Shown here: positions 1-7,798 of the stretch, one piece after another | Position numbering within the stretch: the stretch's first letter is position 1 | How the letters are laid out: the number at the start of each line of letters is the position of its first letter | Assembly: GCA_020850225.1 (NCBI GenBank) | Contig: JADZFD010000045.1 | Span: forward strand, 1-64,000 | Reading direction: 5' to 3' | Length of the DNA: 64,000 nucleotides | Source of the DNA: Saprospiraceae bacterium | GTDB taxonomy: Bacteria > Bacteroidota > Bacteroidia > Chitinophagales > Saprospiraceae | The notes under the pieces: model-generated | The model's input: the letters and a program-made list of their open reading frames with translations, nothing else | The model's database searches: none | Told to the model about the DNA's origin: nothing | Translations under genes and position numbers: made by a program

Positions 1-55
1 AACGTACAAAAGTGTATTTTGGGAATTTTTATAATCACCCATGGAAGTGCTATAT

Positions 56-1666
56 TCAATATGCCGGATCGTACATCATATTCCGGATGTGTGTTTCCAG
101 ATTTTCGGGACGGTCTAACCTGGCCAGCTTCAATTCGTATAAGTGATGGGCGACAGCAACGGCTATCTTAAAGGAAATTTCTCTGAGTAAGGAGAGTTTA
201 GGATAAATAGTACCATTATCCAGATCTGTTTGTTCTACTTCAGCGGCGACAACTTTGGCAGCTACCAGAAAGACGCTATCAGGCAGATATGCTGCTTCTA
301 CAGCCAGCGCTGCAAGACCTATCCCCGGAAAAATATATACGTTGTTTCCCTGACCTGGCACAAAGGTTTTCCCATTGTACGTAACAGGCTCAAACGGGCT
401 GCCGCTTGCAAATATGACCTTGCCCTTACTCCAGGTATAAGCGTCTTCAGCAACACATTCTGCTTTGGATGTAGGATTGGATAATGCAAAGATTACCGGA
501 TGTTCATTAAAGGAGCTCATTGTTTCAACAACTTCCCTGGTAAAAGACCCGCCATTGCCGGATGCACCAATTAAAATGGTCGGTTGTACACTTCTGATAG
601 CATCTATAAATGAAACATGATGGTGATGTTGTGCAAAACGTCCCTTGATGTCACTCAGACCTTCACGTCCTTTAACTATAAGACCTCTGGAATCTACCAT
701 CCATATTTTACTGAGTGCATCTGCTTCGCTGAATCCTTTTTCAAGAAAAGCTTTTATAATTAAATCAGCGATACCTGTCGATGCAGAACCAGCACCGTAA
801 AACATAATTTTCTGGTCTTCCAAAAGGGAATTGGTAGCCTGAACAGCCGTAAATATACCGGCAGCGGCTATGGATGCTGTTCCCTGAATATCATCATTGA
901 AACACAATACCTGCTTTTGATAGCATGCCAGTAAGCCGTATGCGTTATCAGTCGTAAAATCTTCAAATTGAATCAAGGCTTTAGGAAATTTTTGTTGCAC
1001 AGCCTGTACAAATTCATCTACCATGGAATTATATGCTTCGCCTTTAAGTCGTACATGAGGATAGCCAAGATAGATGGGGTCCGTGCGCAATGCTTCATTG
1101 TCTGTACCTAGATCCAGCATGACAGGCATACAGTAACTCGGATCAATACCTGCTCCGGCAGTATACAGCGACAATTTTCCGATAGGTATTCCCATGCCAT
1201 TACTTCCCAAATCTCCCAGACCGAGTATTCTGGATCCGTCTGTCACCACGATGACCCGTACATCCTTTACAGGCCAGTTTTCCAGGATATCAGCTATGGA
1301 ACCACGGTCATCCGGACTAATGTAAAAGCCCTTGGCTATTCTGTATATATGTGAAAATTTCTGACATGCTTCTCCTACTGTAGGCGTATATATAATCGGC
1401 ATCAATTCTGGAAGGTGGTCCATAATTGTACTGTAAAACAACCTTTCATTTCTTTCCTGTAGCTGTGATAAAAATATATATTTCTGGAGATCTGTATCCT
1501 TTATTCTGATATTATCTATGACTCTTTGTTTTTGCAGCTGCTGTGATGTTACGGCATAAGGCAATAATCCGCGCAAACCCAATTCTTCTTTTTCTTCTGT
1601 TGTGAAAGCTGTTGATTTATTGATTCTTGGCTCTCTAAGTATATCTATTCCCTTTTTATCCATCAT
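56..1666 (-). CDS. maeA: NAD-dependent malic enzyme
   Basis: Oxidative decarboxylation of malate to pyruvate with reduction of NAD(P), a cytosolic anaplerotic/cataplerotic step. The 536-residue length fits the long MaeA/SfcA type. Visible motifs: IIYTPTVG with the catalytic Tyr near residue 93, IPIGKL with the catalytic Lys near 164, the metal-binding pair in QFEDF (Glu235, Asp236), FNDDIQGTA near 257-264, and a Rossmann loop GAGSASTGIA near 291-300. The start is the first of two adjacent ATG codons; either could be used. It stands alone and is divergent from mnmG across a 240-bp AT-rich gap. NAD rather than NADP preference is inferred from family resemblance. Confidence 0.93.
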   Translation of the reverse strand: MMDKKGIDILREPRINKSTAFTTEEKEELGLRGLLPYAVTSQQLQKQRVIDNIRIKDTDLQKYIFLSQLQERNERLFYSTIMDHLPELMPIIYTPTVGEACQKFSHIYRIAKGFYISPDDRGSIADILENWPVKDVRVIVVTDGSRILGLGDLGSNGMGIPIGKLSLYTAGAGIDPSYCMPVMLDLGTDNEALRTDPIYLGYPHVRLKGEAYNSMVDEFVQAVQQKFPKALIQFEDFTTDNAYGLLACYQKQVLCFNDDIQGTASIAAAGIFTAVQATNSLLEDQKIMFYGAGSASTGIADLIIKAFLEKGFSEADALSKIWMVDSRGLIVKGREGLSDIKGRFAQHHHHVSFIDAIRSVQPTILIGASGNGGSFTREVVETMSSFNEHPVIFALSNPTSKAECVAEDAYTWSKGKVIFASGSPFEPVTYNGKTFVPGQGNNVYIFPGIGLAALAVEAAYLPDSVFLVAAKVVAAEVEQTDLDNGTIYPKLSLLREISFKIAVAVAHHLYELKLARLDRPENLETHIRNMMYDPAY

Positions 1667-1893
1667 TGGAAAGTTTTAAACAAACTGCAAAATTGCATTA
1701 AATAAACATAACTTCATAATTAATGACAAGTCTATTTATGAAACAGATCATATACACCTCTACATGAAAATTCAAATCAAATACAATTTTATAAGTTAGT
1801 CCAACTCAATCATACTGGTTATACCTGCACTTATTTAAAAGTTGATAAAAGCATTTGTATACAAAAAATAAAACCCATTTTTATTAATCCTTG

Positions 1894-1901
1894 TATATTT
1901 G
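1894..1901 (+). promoter_or_regulatory. Putative -7 box (TATATTTG) of mnmG
   Basis: Matches the Bacteroidota TAnnTTTG -7 element. It ends 5 nt before the mnmG ATG. No TTTG-type -33 element is seen at 19-21 nt spacing, so this is a half-match. Single 8-mers of this type occur by chance in AT-rich DNA, so position is the main support. Confidence 0.4.
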
Positions 1902-1905
1902 CACT

Positions 1906-3771
1906 ATGTTTGAAAAATATGATGTTATAGTAGTGGGTGCCGGTCATGCCGGATGTGAAGCAGCCGTTGCTGCCGCCAATATGGGTTCAAAGGTCTTATT
2001 GGCTACCATGAATATGAATACCATAGCACAGATGTCATGTAATCCGGCTATGGGTGGCGTAGCCAAAGGACAGATAGTTAGAGAAATAGATGCACTCGGT
2101 GGTTATTCCGGGATAGTTTCTGACCATTCTATGGTACAATTCAGAATGCTCAATTTGTCTAAAGGTCCTGCAATGTGGTCTCCCAGAACACAGAATGACA
2201 GAATGATGTTTGCTGCCAGATGGCGTGAGATGCTGGAATCACACCCCAATATCGATTTCTGGCAGGAAACAGTTACCGGCATCATAGTTGAAAATGAAAC
2301 CTGCAAGGGAGTTGTCACCGGATTAGGGCTTAAAATTGAAGGTAAGGCTGTGGTATTAACCAATGGCACGTTTCTGAATGGTATCATTCATATAGGTGAA
2401 AAACAATTCGGAGGTGGCAGAGCCGGAGAAAAATCAGCAAAAGGTATAACGGAACAACTGGTACAGTTGGGTTTTCAGGCAGGAAGAATGAAAACCGGAA
2501 CACCGCCACGTATTGACGGACGTACCCTTGATTACAGCAAGATGGAGGTTCAGCATGGCGACGACCATATTACCGGATTTTCATATCTGGACACGCCAAA
2601 AATACAAAAGCAACTACCTTGTCATATTACCTATACCAGTGAAGAGGTTCATGATTTACTTAGGGAAGGATTTGACAGATCTCCTATGTTCAACGGGCGT
2701 ATTCAGGGTATAGGCCCCAGATATTGTCCATCCATTGAAGATAAGATCAACAGGTTCGCTGATAAAAATGCACATCAGTTGTTTGTAGAGCCCGAAGGAT
2801 GGCATACGTGTGAGATTTATGTCAATGGATTTTCATCATCTCTCCCCGAAGAAGTTCAGTATCATGCACTGAAGAAGGTACCTGGATTCGAAAATATGAA
2901 GATGTTCAGACCAGGTTATGCGATAGAATATGATTTCTTCCCACCGACACAGCTCAAGATGAATTTAGAGACTAAGTTGGTCAGGAATCTCTTTTTTGCC
3001 GGACAAATCAACGGAACCACTGGATATGAAGAAGCCGGATGTCAGGGATTGATGGCCGGGTTGAATGCACATCTTGCTATACACGATCAGGAACCTTTTA
3101 TATTGAATCGTTCTGAAGCATACATAGGTGTTCTTATAGATGATCTGATTAATAAGGGTACGGATGAACCTTACAGAATGTTTACTTCCAGAGCAGAATT
3201 CAGAATCCTTCTGAGACAGGATAATGCGGATACAAGGCTTACACCGCTGGTACATAAATTGGGAATGTCCGGATTGGAAGAACGCATGCGCAGGGTCGAC
3301 CAAAAAAATAATGCCGTACATGATATTGAACGTTATTTTGAAAACTACAGTATTGAACCCGATGCTATCAACCCACTTCTGGAAAGTGTTGAATCGTCTG
3401 TAGTAAAACAGCGGGTAAAAGCCAGAGCTATTATTTCCAGACCTAATATTACAATGGATAATATGCGGGCAGGTTTGCCGGAATTGGATGCTTACCTGAA
3501 TCAGTACGATCAGGATATCATAATGAGTGTAGAAACCGGCCTGAAATACGAGGGATATATCCGTAAAGAGCAGGAGATGGCTGACAAACAGGAGCGACTG
3601 GAAAACATTCGGCTGTCCGATCATTTTGACTATAAATCCTTGAAGTCGCTGTCTTTTGAAGCTCGTGAAAAATTGGACCAGATACGACCGCGTACTATCG
3701 GACAGGCGAGCAGGATAAGTGGTGTGTCACCAGCCGATATTTCGATTTTATTAGTTCATGTAGGAAGATAA
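1906..3771 (+). CDS. mnmG: tRNA uridine-5-carboxymethylaminomethyl modification enzyme MnmG (GidA)
   Basis: FAD protein that works with MnmE to install the cmnm5 group on wobble U34 of several tRNAs. The N-terminus has the dinucleotide-binding motif GAGHAGCEAA at residues 11-20, followed by the family's CNPAMGG and GKGQ-type segments. The C-terminal helical domain is complete, giving 621 residues, the usual length. A TTG at 1891 lies in frame upstream, but it sits before a promoter-like TATATTTG box (1894-1901), so the ATG at 1906 is preferred. The start then lies only 5 nt beyond the box, suggesting a nearly leaderless mRNA. A small zinc-ribbon gene follows after 4 nt. Confidence 0.96.
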   Translation: MFEKYDVIVVGAGHAGCEAAVAAANMGSKVLLATMNMNTIAQMSCNPAMGGVAKGQIVREIDALGGYSGIVSDHSMVQFRMLNLSKGPAMWSPRTQNDRMMFAARWREMLESHPNIDFWQETVTGIIVENETCKGVVTGLGLKIEGKAVVLTNGTFLNGIIHIGEKQFGGGRAGEKSAKGITEQLVQLGFQAGRMKTGTPPRIDGRTLDYSKMEVQHGDDHITGFSYLDTPKIQKQLPCHITYTSEEVHDLLREGFDRSPMFNGRIQGIGPRYCPSIEDKINRFADKNAHQLFVEPEGWHTCEIYVNGFSSSLPEEVQYHALKKVPGFENMKMFRPGYAIEYDFFPPTQLKMNLETKLVRNLFFAGQINGTTGYEEAGCQGLMAGLNAHLAIHDQEPFILNRSEAYIGVLIDDLINKGTDEPYRMFTSRAEFRILLRQDNADTRLTPLVHKLGMSGLEERMRRVDQKNNAVHDIERYFENYSIEPDAINPLLESVESSVVKQRVKARAIISRPNITMDNMRAGLPELDAYLNQYDQDIIMSVETGLKYEGYIRKEQEMADKQERLENIRLSDHFDYKSLKSLSFEAREKLDQIRPRTIGQASRISGVSPADISILLVHVGR

Positions 3772-3775
3772 TGTC

Positions 3776-4012
3776 ATGAAAATATCCAATACCTGTCCAA
3801 AATGTCTTGGCAACCAAATAGCCGTCATCGAAGGAGGAACATTTAAAGGTAACGTGTATAACACAATAAGTTTGACCTTTAATGTGATATATCTGACCCG
3901 ATATGTGTGTACCCAATGCGGATATTGCGAAAATTATATAGATAGCCCTAGTGATCTCGAAACTATAAAACGAAAGTTCTTAAGAAATGACTTTCCGGAT
4001 GATTATGTGTAA
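3776..4012 (+). CDS. Small zinc-ribbon-like hypothetical protein
   Basis: 78 residues with two Cys pairs, CPKC near residue 8 and CTQC/GYC near residues 46-50, a spacing that suggests a single zinc ribbon. No enzymatic motif is visible and I do not recognise a named family. It begins 4 nt after the mnmG stop and is almost certainly co-transcribed with it. That placement could hint at a role in tRNA or RNA metabolism, but this is inference from context only. The start ATG is the first in the frame after the mnmG stop. Confidence 0.7.
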   Translation: MKISNTCPKCLGNQIAVIEGGTFKGNVYNTISLTFNVIYLTRYVCTQCGYCENYIDSPSDLETIKRKFLRNDFPDDYV

Positions 4013-4128
4013 TGTTATTAACCATGATTGTATGAAATTCGAAAATCAATTTGTCCATTCTTCAGGTTAAAACTCCTGTTTTTGGTGTTAAAATATGCTT
4101 CATTGCATATCTTCATATATCAATCCTG

Positions 4129-4779
4129 TTACTCCTGAACCTTGCGTCCAAAGGCCAGATCTCCCGAATCTCCCAACCCCGGTACGATATAGGATTTGGC
4201 AGTGAGTTCTTCATCTTCAGCTACCATCCACAGATGTGCTTTGGGATACAATCGCTGGATCTGTTTTACTCCGTAGGACGATGCTATGATTGAAGCAATA
4301 TGCAACTGGCTGTACTGTCCGTATTCAGATAATGCTTCCAGTGTTTTTTCGATAGAAGCACCTGTAGCCAGCATAGGATCAGACAAAATCAGTGTTACAC
4401 CGTCCAGATCCGGGCAGGTTATATATTCGAGATTGATTTCAAAAGTTCCGTCCTTGTGGTTTTTGCGGTATGCTGCAACGAAGGCATTTCCGGCATCATC
4501 CAGATAATCCAGAATACCAAAATGCAATGGCAATCCGGCCCTGAGAATAGTACATAATATGATTTTTTCATCCGGAATATGAGAATTGCAGATACCCAAT
4601 GGTGTCTCTATACCTACTTCCTTATAATGGAAATATTTGCTGATTTCGTAAGCCAGTATATTGCCGATGCGCTCCATGTTTTTACGGAACAGCAATCGGT
4701 TGTTCTGAACATGCACGTCACGCATTTGTGCAAGAAACTGGTTGGCAATACTGTTTTGTTTGGATATATTATGGATCAT
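4129..4779 (-). CDS. upp: Uracil phosphoribosyltransferase
   Basis: Pyrimidine salvage: uracil plus PRPP to UMP, cytosolic. The 216 residues match the family length. The segment CTILRAGLP (about 76-84), the PRPP-binding loop SDPMLATGAS (133-142) and the C-terminal uracil-binding PGLGDSGDLAFG region are all present. It is convergent with the mnmG operon, 117 bp from the small zinc-ribbon gene, with no clear hairpin between them. It lies alone on its strand. Confidence 0.95.
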   Translation of the reverse strand: MIHNISKQNSIANQFLAQMRDVHVQNNRLLFRKNMERIGNILAYEISKYFHYKEVGIETPLGICNSHIPDEKIILCTILRAGLPLHFGILDYLDDAGNAFVAAYRKNHKDGTFEINLEYITCPDLDGVTLILSDPMLATGASIEKTLEALSEYGQYSQLHIASIIASSYGVKQIQRLYPKAHLWMVAEDEELTAKSYIVPGLGDSGDLAFGRKVQE

Positions 4780-5035
4780 ATTCTGTATGAAATTTTGTGT
4801 AAAGTAACTAATTTTTTTTTGAGTATCCTAACTTTCAGAAGTTTGCTGATTTTTAGTGGTAAAATGTAAGGTGTGCAATATTAGATGTGCATTAAGTTCT
4901 GCCGATCCGGATAGATATCGGGATATCGGGACTGTCGGGAGACAACAGGCAAATACATTTCACTGGTTATTATGTAACTTATGTATCTTTAGGTATTGTG
5001 GATAAGTCCTATTTTTGTGTAAAATTGTAAAAAAA

Positions 5036-5347
5036 ATGAATGTAGAACAATTGGTTAAGGATCAGAAAGGAACGATAGTTGATGTACGTACATACGGAGA
5101 ATTTATTGGTGGAAATGTATCCGGATCTGTAAATATTCCGTTGGATGAGGTACCTTACAGGGTAGAACAGTTGAGGGAAATGGAACAACCTTTGATACTT
5201 TGTTGTGTTTCAGGTAACAGGAGTGGTATGGCAACCGATTTTTTACGGGCTCAGGGTATAGAGTGTGTGAACGGAGGTGCCTGGACTTCTGTTAATTATT
5301 ATCAGTCATTGATTCAAAATGTAGTAAATGAAAGAAATACTTTTTAG
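5036..5347 (+). CDS. Rhodanese-like domain protein
   Basis: Single rhodanese domain of 103 residues, likely a persulfide or sulfur-transfer protein. VDVRTYGEF at about 15-23 and the active loop CVSGNRSG with the catalytic Cys near 57 are intact. An upstream in-frame start at 5015 is possible, but the ATG at 5036 gives the compact domain. The stop overlaps the next small membrane gene by 20 bp, and an OsmC gene follows, so the three form one operon. A TATCTTTA box around 4984-4991 and a lone DnaA-like box at 4997-5005 lie upstream. Confidence 0.88.
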   Translation: MNVEQLVKDQKGTIVDVRTYGEFIGGNVSGSVNIPLDEVPYRVEQLREMEQPLILCCVSGNRSGMATDFLRAQGIECVNGGAWTSVNYYQSLIQNVVNERNTF

Positions 5348-5570
5348 TAACTGGGATTTTATGCGGTGGTTGCGGCTGTCTATCGGAGTATACTTCCTGT
5401 ATGTAGCCATCATGGGCAGGGAAGGTGTACTGGGTTTTCTTGCGGCATTCTTTATTATTCAGGCTTTGACCAATACAGGATGTGGTGTCAATGGATGTGC
5501 ACCCCGTACATTTTCAAATTCTGAAACGAATACGGATGAACCTGATTATGAAATAATAAAACCAAAATAA
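5328..5570 (+). CDS. Small membrane protein, YgaP/DUF2892-like
   Basis: 80 residues with two hydrophobic helices (about 14-29 and 34-48), then a CGVNGC motif near 52-57 and an acidic polar tail. This arrangement resembles the DUF2892 membrane part of YgaP-type rhodaneses, here encoded separately but overlapping the rhodanese gene by 20 bp. The family name is inferred from architecture and context. The two cysteines could accept persulfide from the neighbouring rhodanese, which is speculation. Confidence 0.72.
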   Translation: MKEILFSNWDFMRWLRLSIGVYFLYVAIMGREGVLGFLAAFFIIQALTNTGCGVNGCAPRTFSNSETNTDEPDYEIIKPK

Positions 5571-5571
5571 T

Positions 5572-6009
5572 ATGGAAGAACATATCTATAACGTTAATCT
5601 GAAGTGGGTGAATGACAGAATAGGAGAAATGTCTTCACCGGAATTAATGGATACCTTAGATGTGGCTACACCTCCGCCATTCCCCAAGGGTGTCGAAGGC
5701 GTGTGGTCACCGGAACACTTGTTTACGGCATCCATAAACAGTTGTTTTATGACGACATTTCTGGCTATAGCCGAAAATTCAAAGTTGGAATACACTTCGT
5801 TTTCCTGTGAAGGTGCCGGAAAATTGGAAAAGGTAGATGGTAAATACCTGATGACAGAGGTTGTTCTTAAACCTAATCTCGTGATTATACGGGAAGAAGA
5901 CCGCGAAAAAGCGGAAAGAATATTGCACAAGTCAGAGTCCGTTTGCCTGATTTCCAATTCTGTAAAGGCAAAAGTCACCCTGGATACTTTGAATATTACT
6001 GTAGGATAA
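5572..6009 (+). CDS. OsmC family peroxiredoxin-like protein
   Basis: 145-residue OsmC/Ohr-fold protein. The two family cysteines are visible: one in the NSCFMTTFLA segment near residue 58 and one in SVCLISNS near residue 124. Such proteins reduce organic hydroperoxides or bind reactive sulfur compounds. It starts one base after the stop of the small membrane gene, so it is translated from the same transcript as the rhodanese. The substrate cannot be told from sequence. Confidence 0.9.
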   Translation: MEEHIYNVNLKWVNDRIGEMSSPELMDTLDVATPPPFPKGVEGVWSPEHLFTASINSCFMTTFLAIAENSKLEYTSFSCEGAGKLEKVDGKYLMTEVVLKPNLVIIREEDREKAERILHKSESVCLISNSVKAKVTLDTLNITVG

Positions 6010-6089
6010 AAATATAATGATTTTATCTAATGATTGATTAGCCTTGTGTTTATTATCCGTATTAAAGATATATACAGGAGACGACGAAA

Positions 6090-7028
6090 TCAATAAACGA
6101 TTGCTCCCTCATGATTGATTCTGGAATAATAAGCCGATATACCCTTTTTAATAATTTTAAAATGGTTGCCGGCTTCTTCAATGATGTTTTTTGCTGCTCC
6201 TGAATCAGTACACAGGACAAACATCGATGGACCGGCACCTGCTATCCCGAATCCGGTAGCTCCATTACGAAAAGCCATATCTCTGATTGTATGGAATTCC
6301 GGTATTAAGGTAGCGATTTCTTCGTGCGGTTGTACTTTATGAAGTGTGCTGCGCATCAGATCCATATCGGATGTGTACATTGCAGCCACAAAGGCAGCAA
6401 GATGTTGTGACAAATCCAAACTTTCCTGAAAAGTAATGTTTTTATTGCAAATCATTTGTGCCCATTTCCGGTTGTCAGGCTGAATATGTGGATATAGCAC
6501 AGCGATATGGAGGCCGGCAGGAATATACATTTTTTTAAATGTTAGCTCTTTTTCATCTGTTACCAGTATCATACCTCCCATGAGCGAAGGCAATATGTGA
6601 GCTGCCGTATCATAAGCTTCTTCTGCTTTGTAAGCCGGTAAAGTAAACGGAAGGAGTTCGTTCCTGGACATTCCTGTACGCAGATATTCGTTCACGCCAT
6701 ATACGCCAGCAGCAGTCAGGGCAGCCGAAGATCCCAGTCCTGAATCCAAAGCAATTTTTTTGTGTATTTCCAATTCAATAGGCCGTTGTGTTTCTCCGAG
6801 ATGTTCCAGCAACCTGTACGCAGCAATGCCGGCAGGATTGACGGAAATATTGGAGGACAATCGTTTGGCTGCACCCTGTATCTCTGTGATGACTAATCCC
6901 GGTTGATTGCCTTCGCGTATAATTATTTCATCAGCGGGTGTTTCGAGTGCAAGACCTAAATTATTCAAACCTCCGGCAATATTGGATACCGTAGCAGGGG
7001 CAGATACTTTTATTCCGGATTTGGACAC
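6090..7028 (-). CDS. thrB: Homoserine kinase (GHMP family)
   Basis: Phosphorylates homoserine in threonine biosynthesis. The GHMP ATP-binding motif DSGLGSSAAL lies near residues 95-105, KVSAPATVSNIAGG marks the N-terminus, and GFGIAGAGPS near the C-terminus is the third GHMP motif. A longer reading from TTG at 7052 is open, but that codon sits at the end of the U-tract of the tRNA-Val terminator. I therefore prefer GTG at 7028, which gives 312 residues, close to the usual ThrB length. No ATG is available nearby. thrA and thrC are not adjacent. Confidence 0.9.
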   Translation of the reverse strand: MSKSGIKVSAPATVSNIAGGLNNLGLALETPADEIIIREGNQPGLVITEIQGAAKRLSSNISVNPAGIAAYRLLEHLGETQRPIELEIHKKIALDSGLGSSAALTAAGVYGVNEYLRTGMSRNELLPFTLPAYKAEEAYDTAAHILPSLMGGMILVTDEKELTFKKMYIPAGLHIAVLYPHIQPDNRKWAQMICNKNITFQESLDLSQHLAAFVAAMYTSDMDLMRSTLHKVQPHEEIATLIPEFHTIRDMAFRNGATGFGIAGAGPSMFVLCTDSGAAKNIIEEAGNHFKIIKKGISAYYSRINHEGAIVY

Positions 7029-7050
7029 GGTTGGATATATTAAATGGTGC

Positions 7051-7087
7051 AAAAAAAAAGAAGCTACCTAAATACAGGAAGCTTCTT
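7051..7087 (-). terminator. Intrinsic terminator after tRNA-Val
   Basis: Stem AAGAAGCT (7058-7065) pairs with AGCTTCTT (7080-7087), with an inner CCT/AGG extension. On the minus strand it is followed by nine U residues (7051-7059). It ends tRNA-Val transcription and abuts the thrB coding region. Confidence 0.88.
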
Positions 7088-7099
7088 CAGTGGGTTTGT

Positions 7100-7173
7100 G
7101 GGAGATACTGGACTCGAACCAGTGACCCCCTGCTTGTAAGGCAGGTGCTCTGAACCGACTGAGCTAATCTCCC
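7100..7173 (-). tRNA. tRNA-Val (anticodon TAC)
   Basis: 74-nt cloverleaf on the minus strand: acceptor GGGAGAT pairs with ATCTCCC, the D-arm contains AGCTCAG, and the anticodon stem CCTGC/GCAGG encloses loop CTTACAA with anticodon TAC (reads GUA). The T-arm is CTGGTTCGAGTCCAG. CCA is not encoded; the discriminator is A. A consensus promoter lies upstream and a strong terminator downstream, so this is a single-gene transcript. Confidence 0.96.
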
Positions 7174-7241
7174 TTATTGTAAAGAGGCAATATTTACCTC
7201 CTAATTCATTTTAGTATTTATGCCATTCTTTAAAAGCGACG

Positions 7242-7272
7242 CAAAGATATATCCTTTTTATTTATTTACAAA
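7242..7272 (-). promoter_or_regulatory. Bacteroidota-type promoter of tRNA-Val
   Basis: On the minus strand TTTG (7269-7272) is followed by a 19-nt spacer and TATCTTTG (7242-7249). This is a full match to the TTTG / N19-20 / TAnnTTTG promoter of Bacteroidota. It lies about 70 bp before the tRNA. Confidence 0.85.
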
Positions 7273-7748
7273 TTTTTGATTAAAAATATTTTTTTAATAA
7301 TAGAAAACACCCAGATACATGCTACAGAGTATTTCTATATCTATCTTTATGTTAAATATGAAGTAATTTCATCGTTTTGGTGGTGTTTATGTCGGCCTAT
7401 ATGAGGTTTTTATACAGAATAAACCGTTATTTACCTGGATTTCGGATGCTAAAATTACACTAAAAATTTGCTGTACCTCAATAACTAAGACAATAAAGTA
7501 TTAGACTTGACTATGTACTTCTGCTACTAAGGTGATAAGATTTATTTTTGGACAATGCCGTGAAAACTCAACCTTAGTAACTTTGTAGGCTGTAAAATAT
7601 TATCTGTAAACACCGAATCTTGAGAAATACTAAACAGAACGTATTATGCTAAAAAATCAAATCACAGGTTATTAATTATCAAGTAATTGCGATGTTTTAG
7701 TTTTGCAAATCATTTTCTATTGGATATACCTGAATAATAAAAAACACA
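7273..7748. other. Intergenic stretch without recognised gene
   Basis: About 475 bp of AT-rich DNA between the tRNA-Val promoter and the terminator of the acyl-CoA dehydrogenase gene. I find no ORF with a recognisable product, no tRNA and no known riboswitch or structured RNA. It could hold an unrecognised small RNA or simply be decayed sequence. Confidence 0.5.
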
Positions 7749-7773
7749 AAAGGGAAGCAATTAGCTTCCCTTT
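7749..7773 (-). terminator. Intrinsic terminator of acyl-CoA dehydrogenase gene
   Basis: Perfect 10-bp stem AAAGGGAAGC (7749-7758) and GCTTCCCTTT (7764-7773) with a 5-nt loop. It is followed on the minus strand by a U-rich run, and lies 26 bp past the stop codon. Confidence 0.88.
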
Positions 7774-7798
7774 GTATTAACAATCACTATCGAAAAAT

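Noticed and set aside
2965..3624. 219-residue minus-strand ORF within mnmG
   Set aside because: Antisense shadow of mnmG; no credible protein features.
4900..4960. Repeated ATATCGGG stretch upstream of the rhodanese gene as a riboswitch
   Set aside because: Short local repeat with partial pairing only; matches no riboswitch class I know.
4997..5005. Perfect DnaA box (TGTGGATAA) upstream of the rhodanese gene
   Set aside because: Isolated copy in ordinary-composition DNA without an AT-rich element or further boxes; expected by chance.
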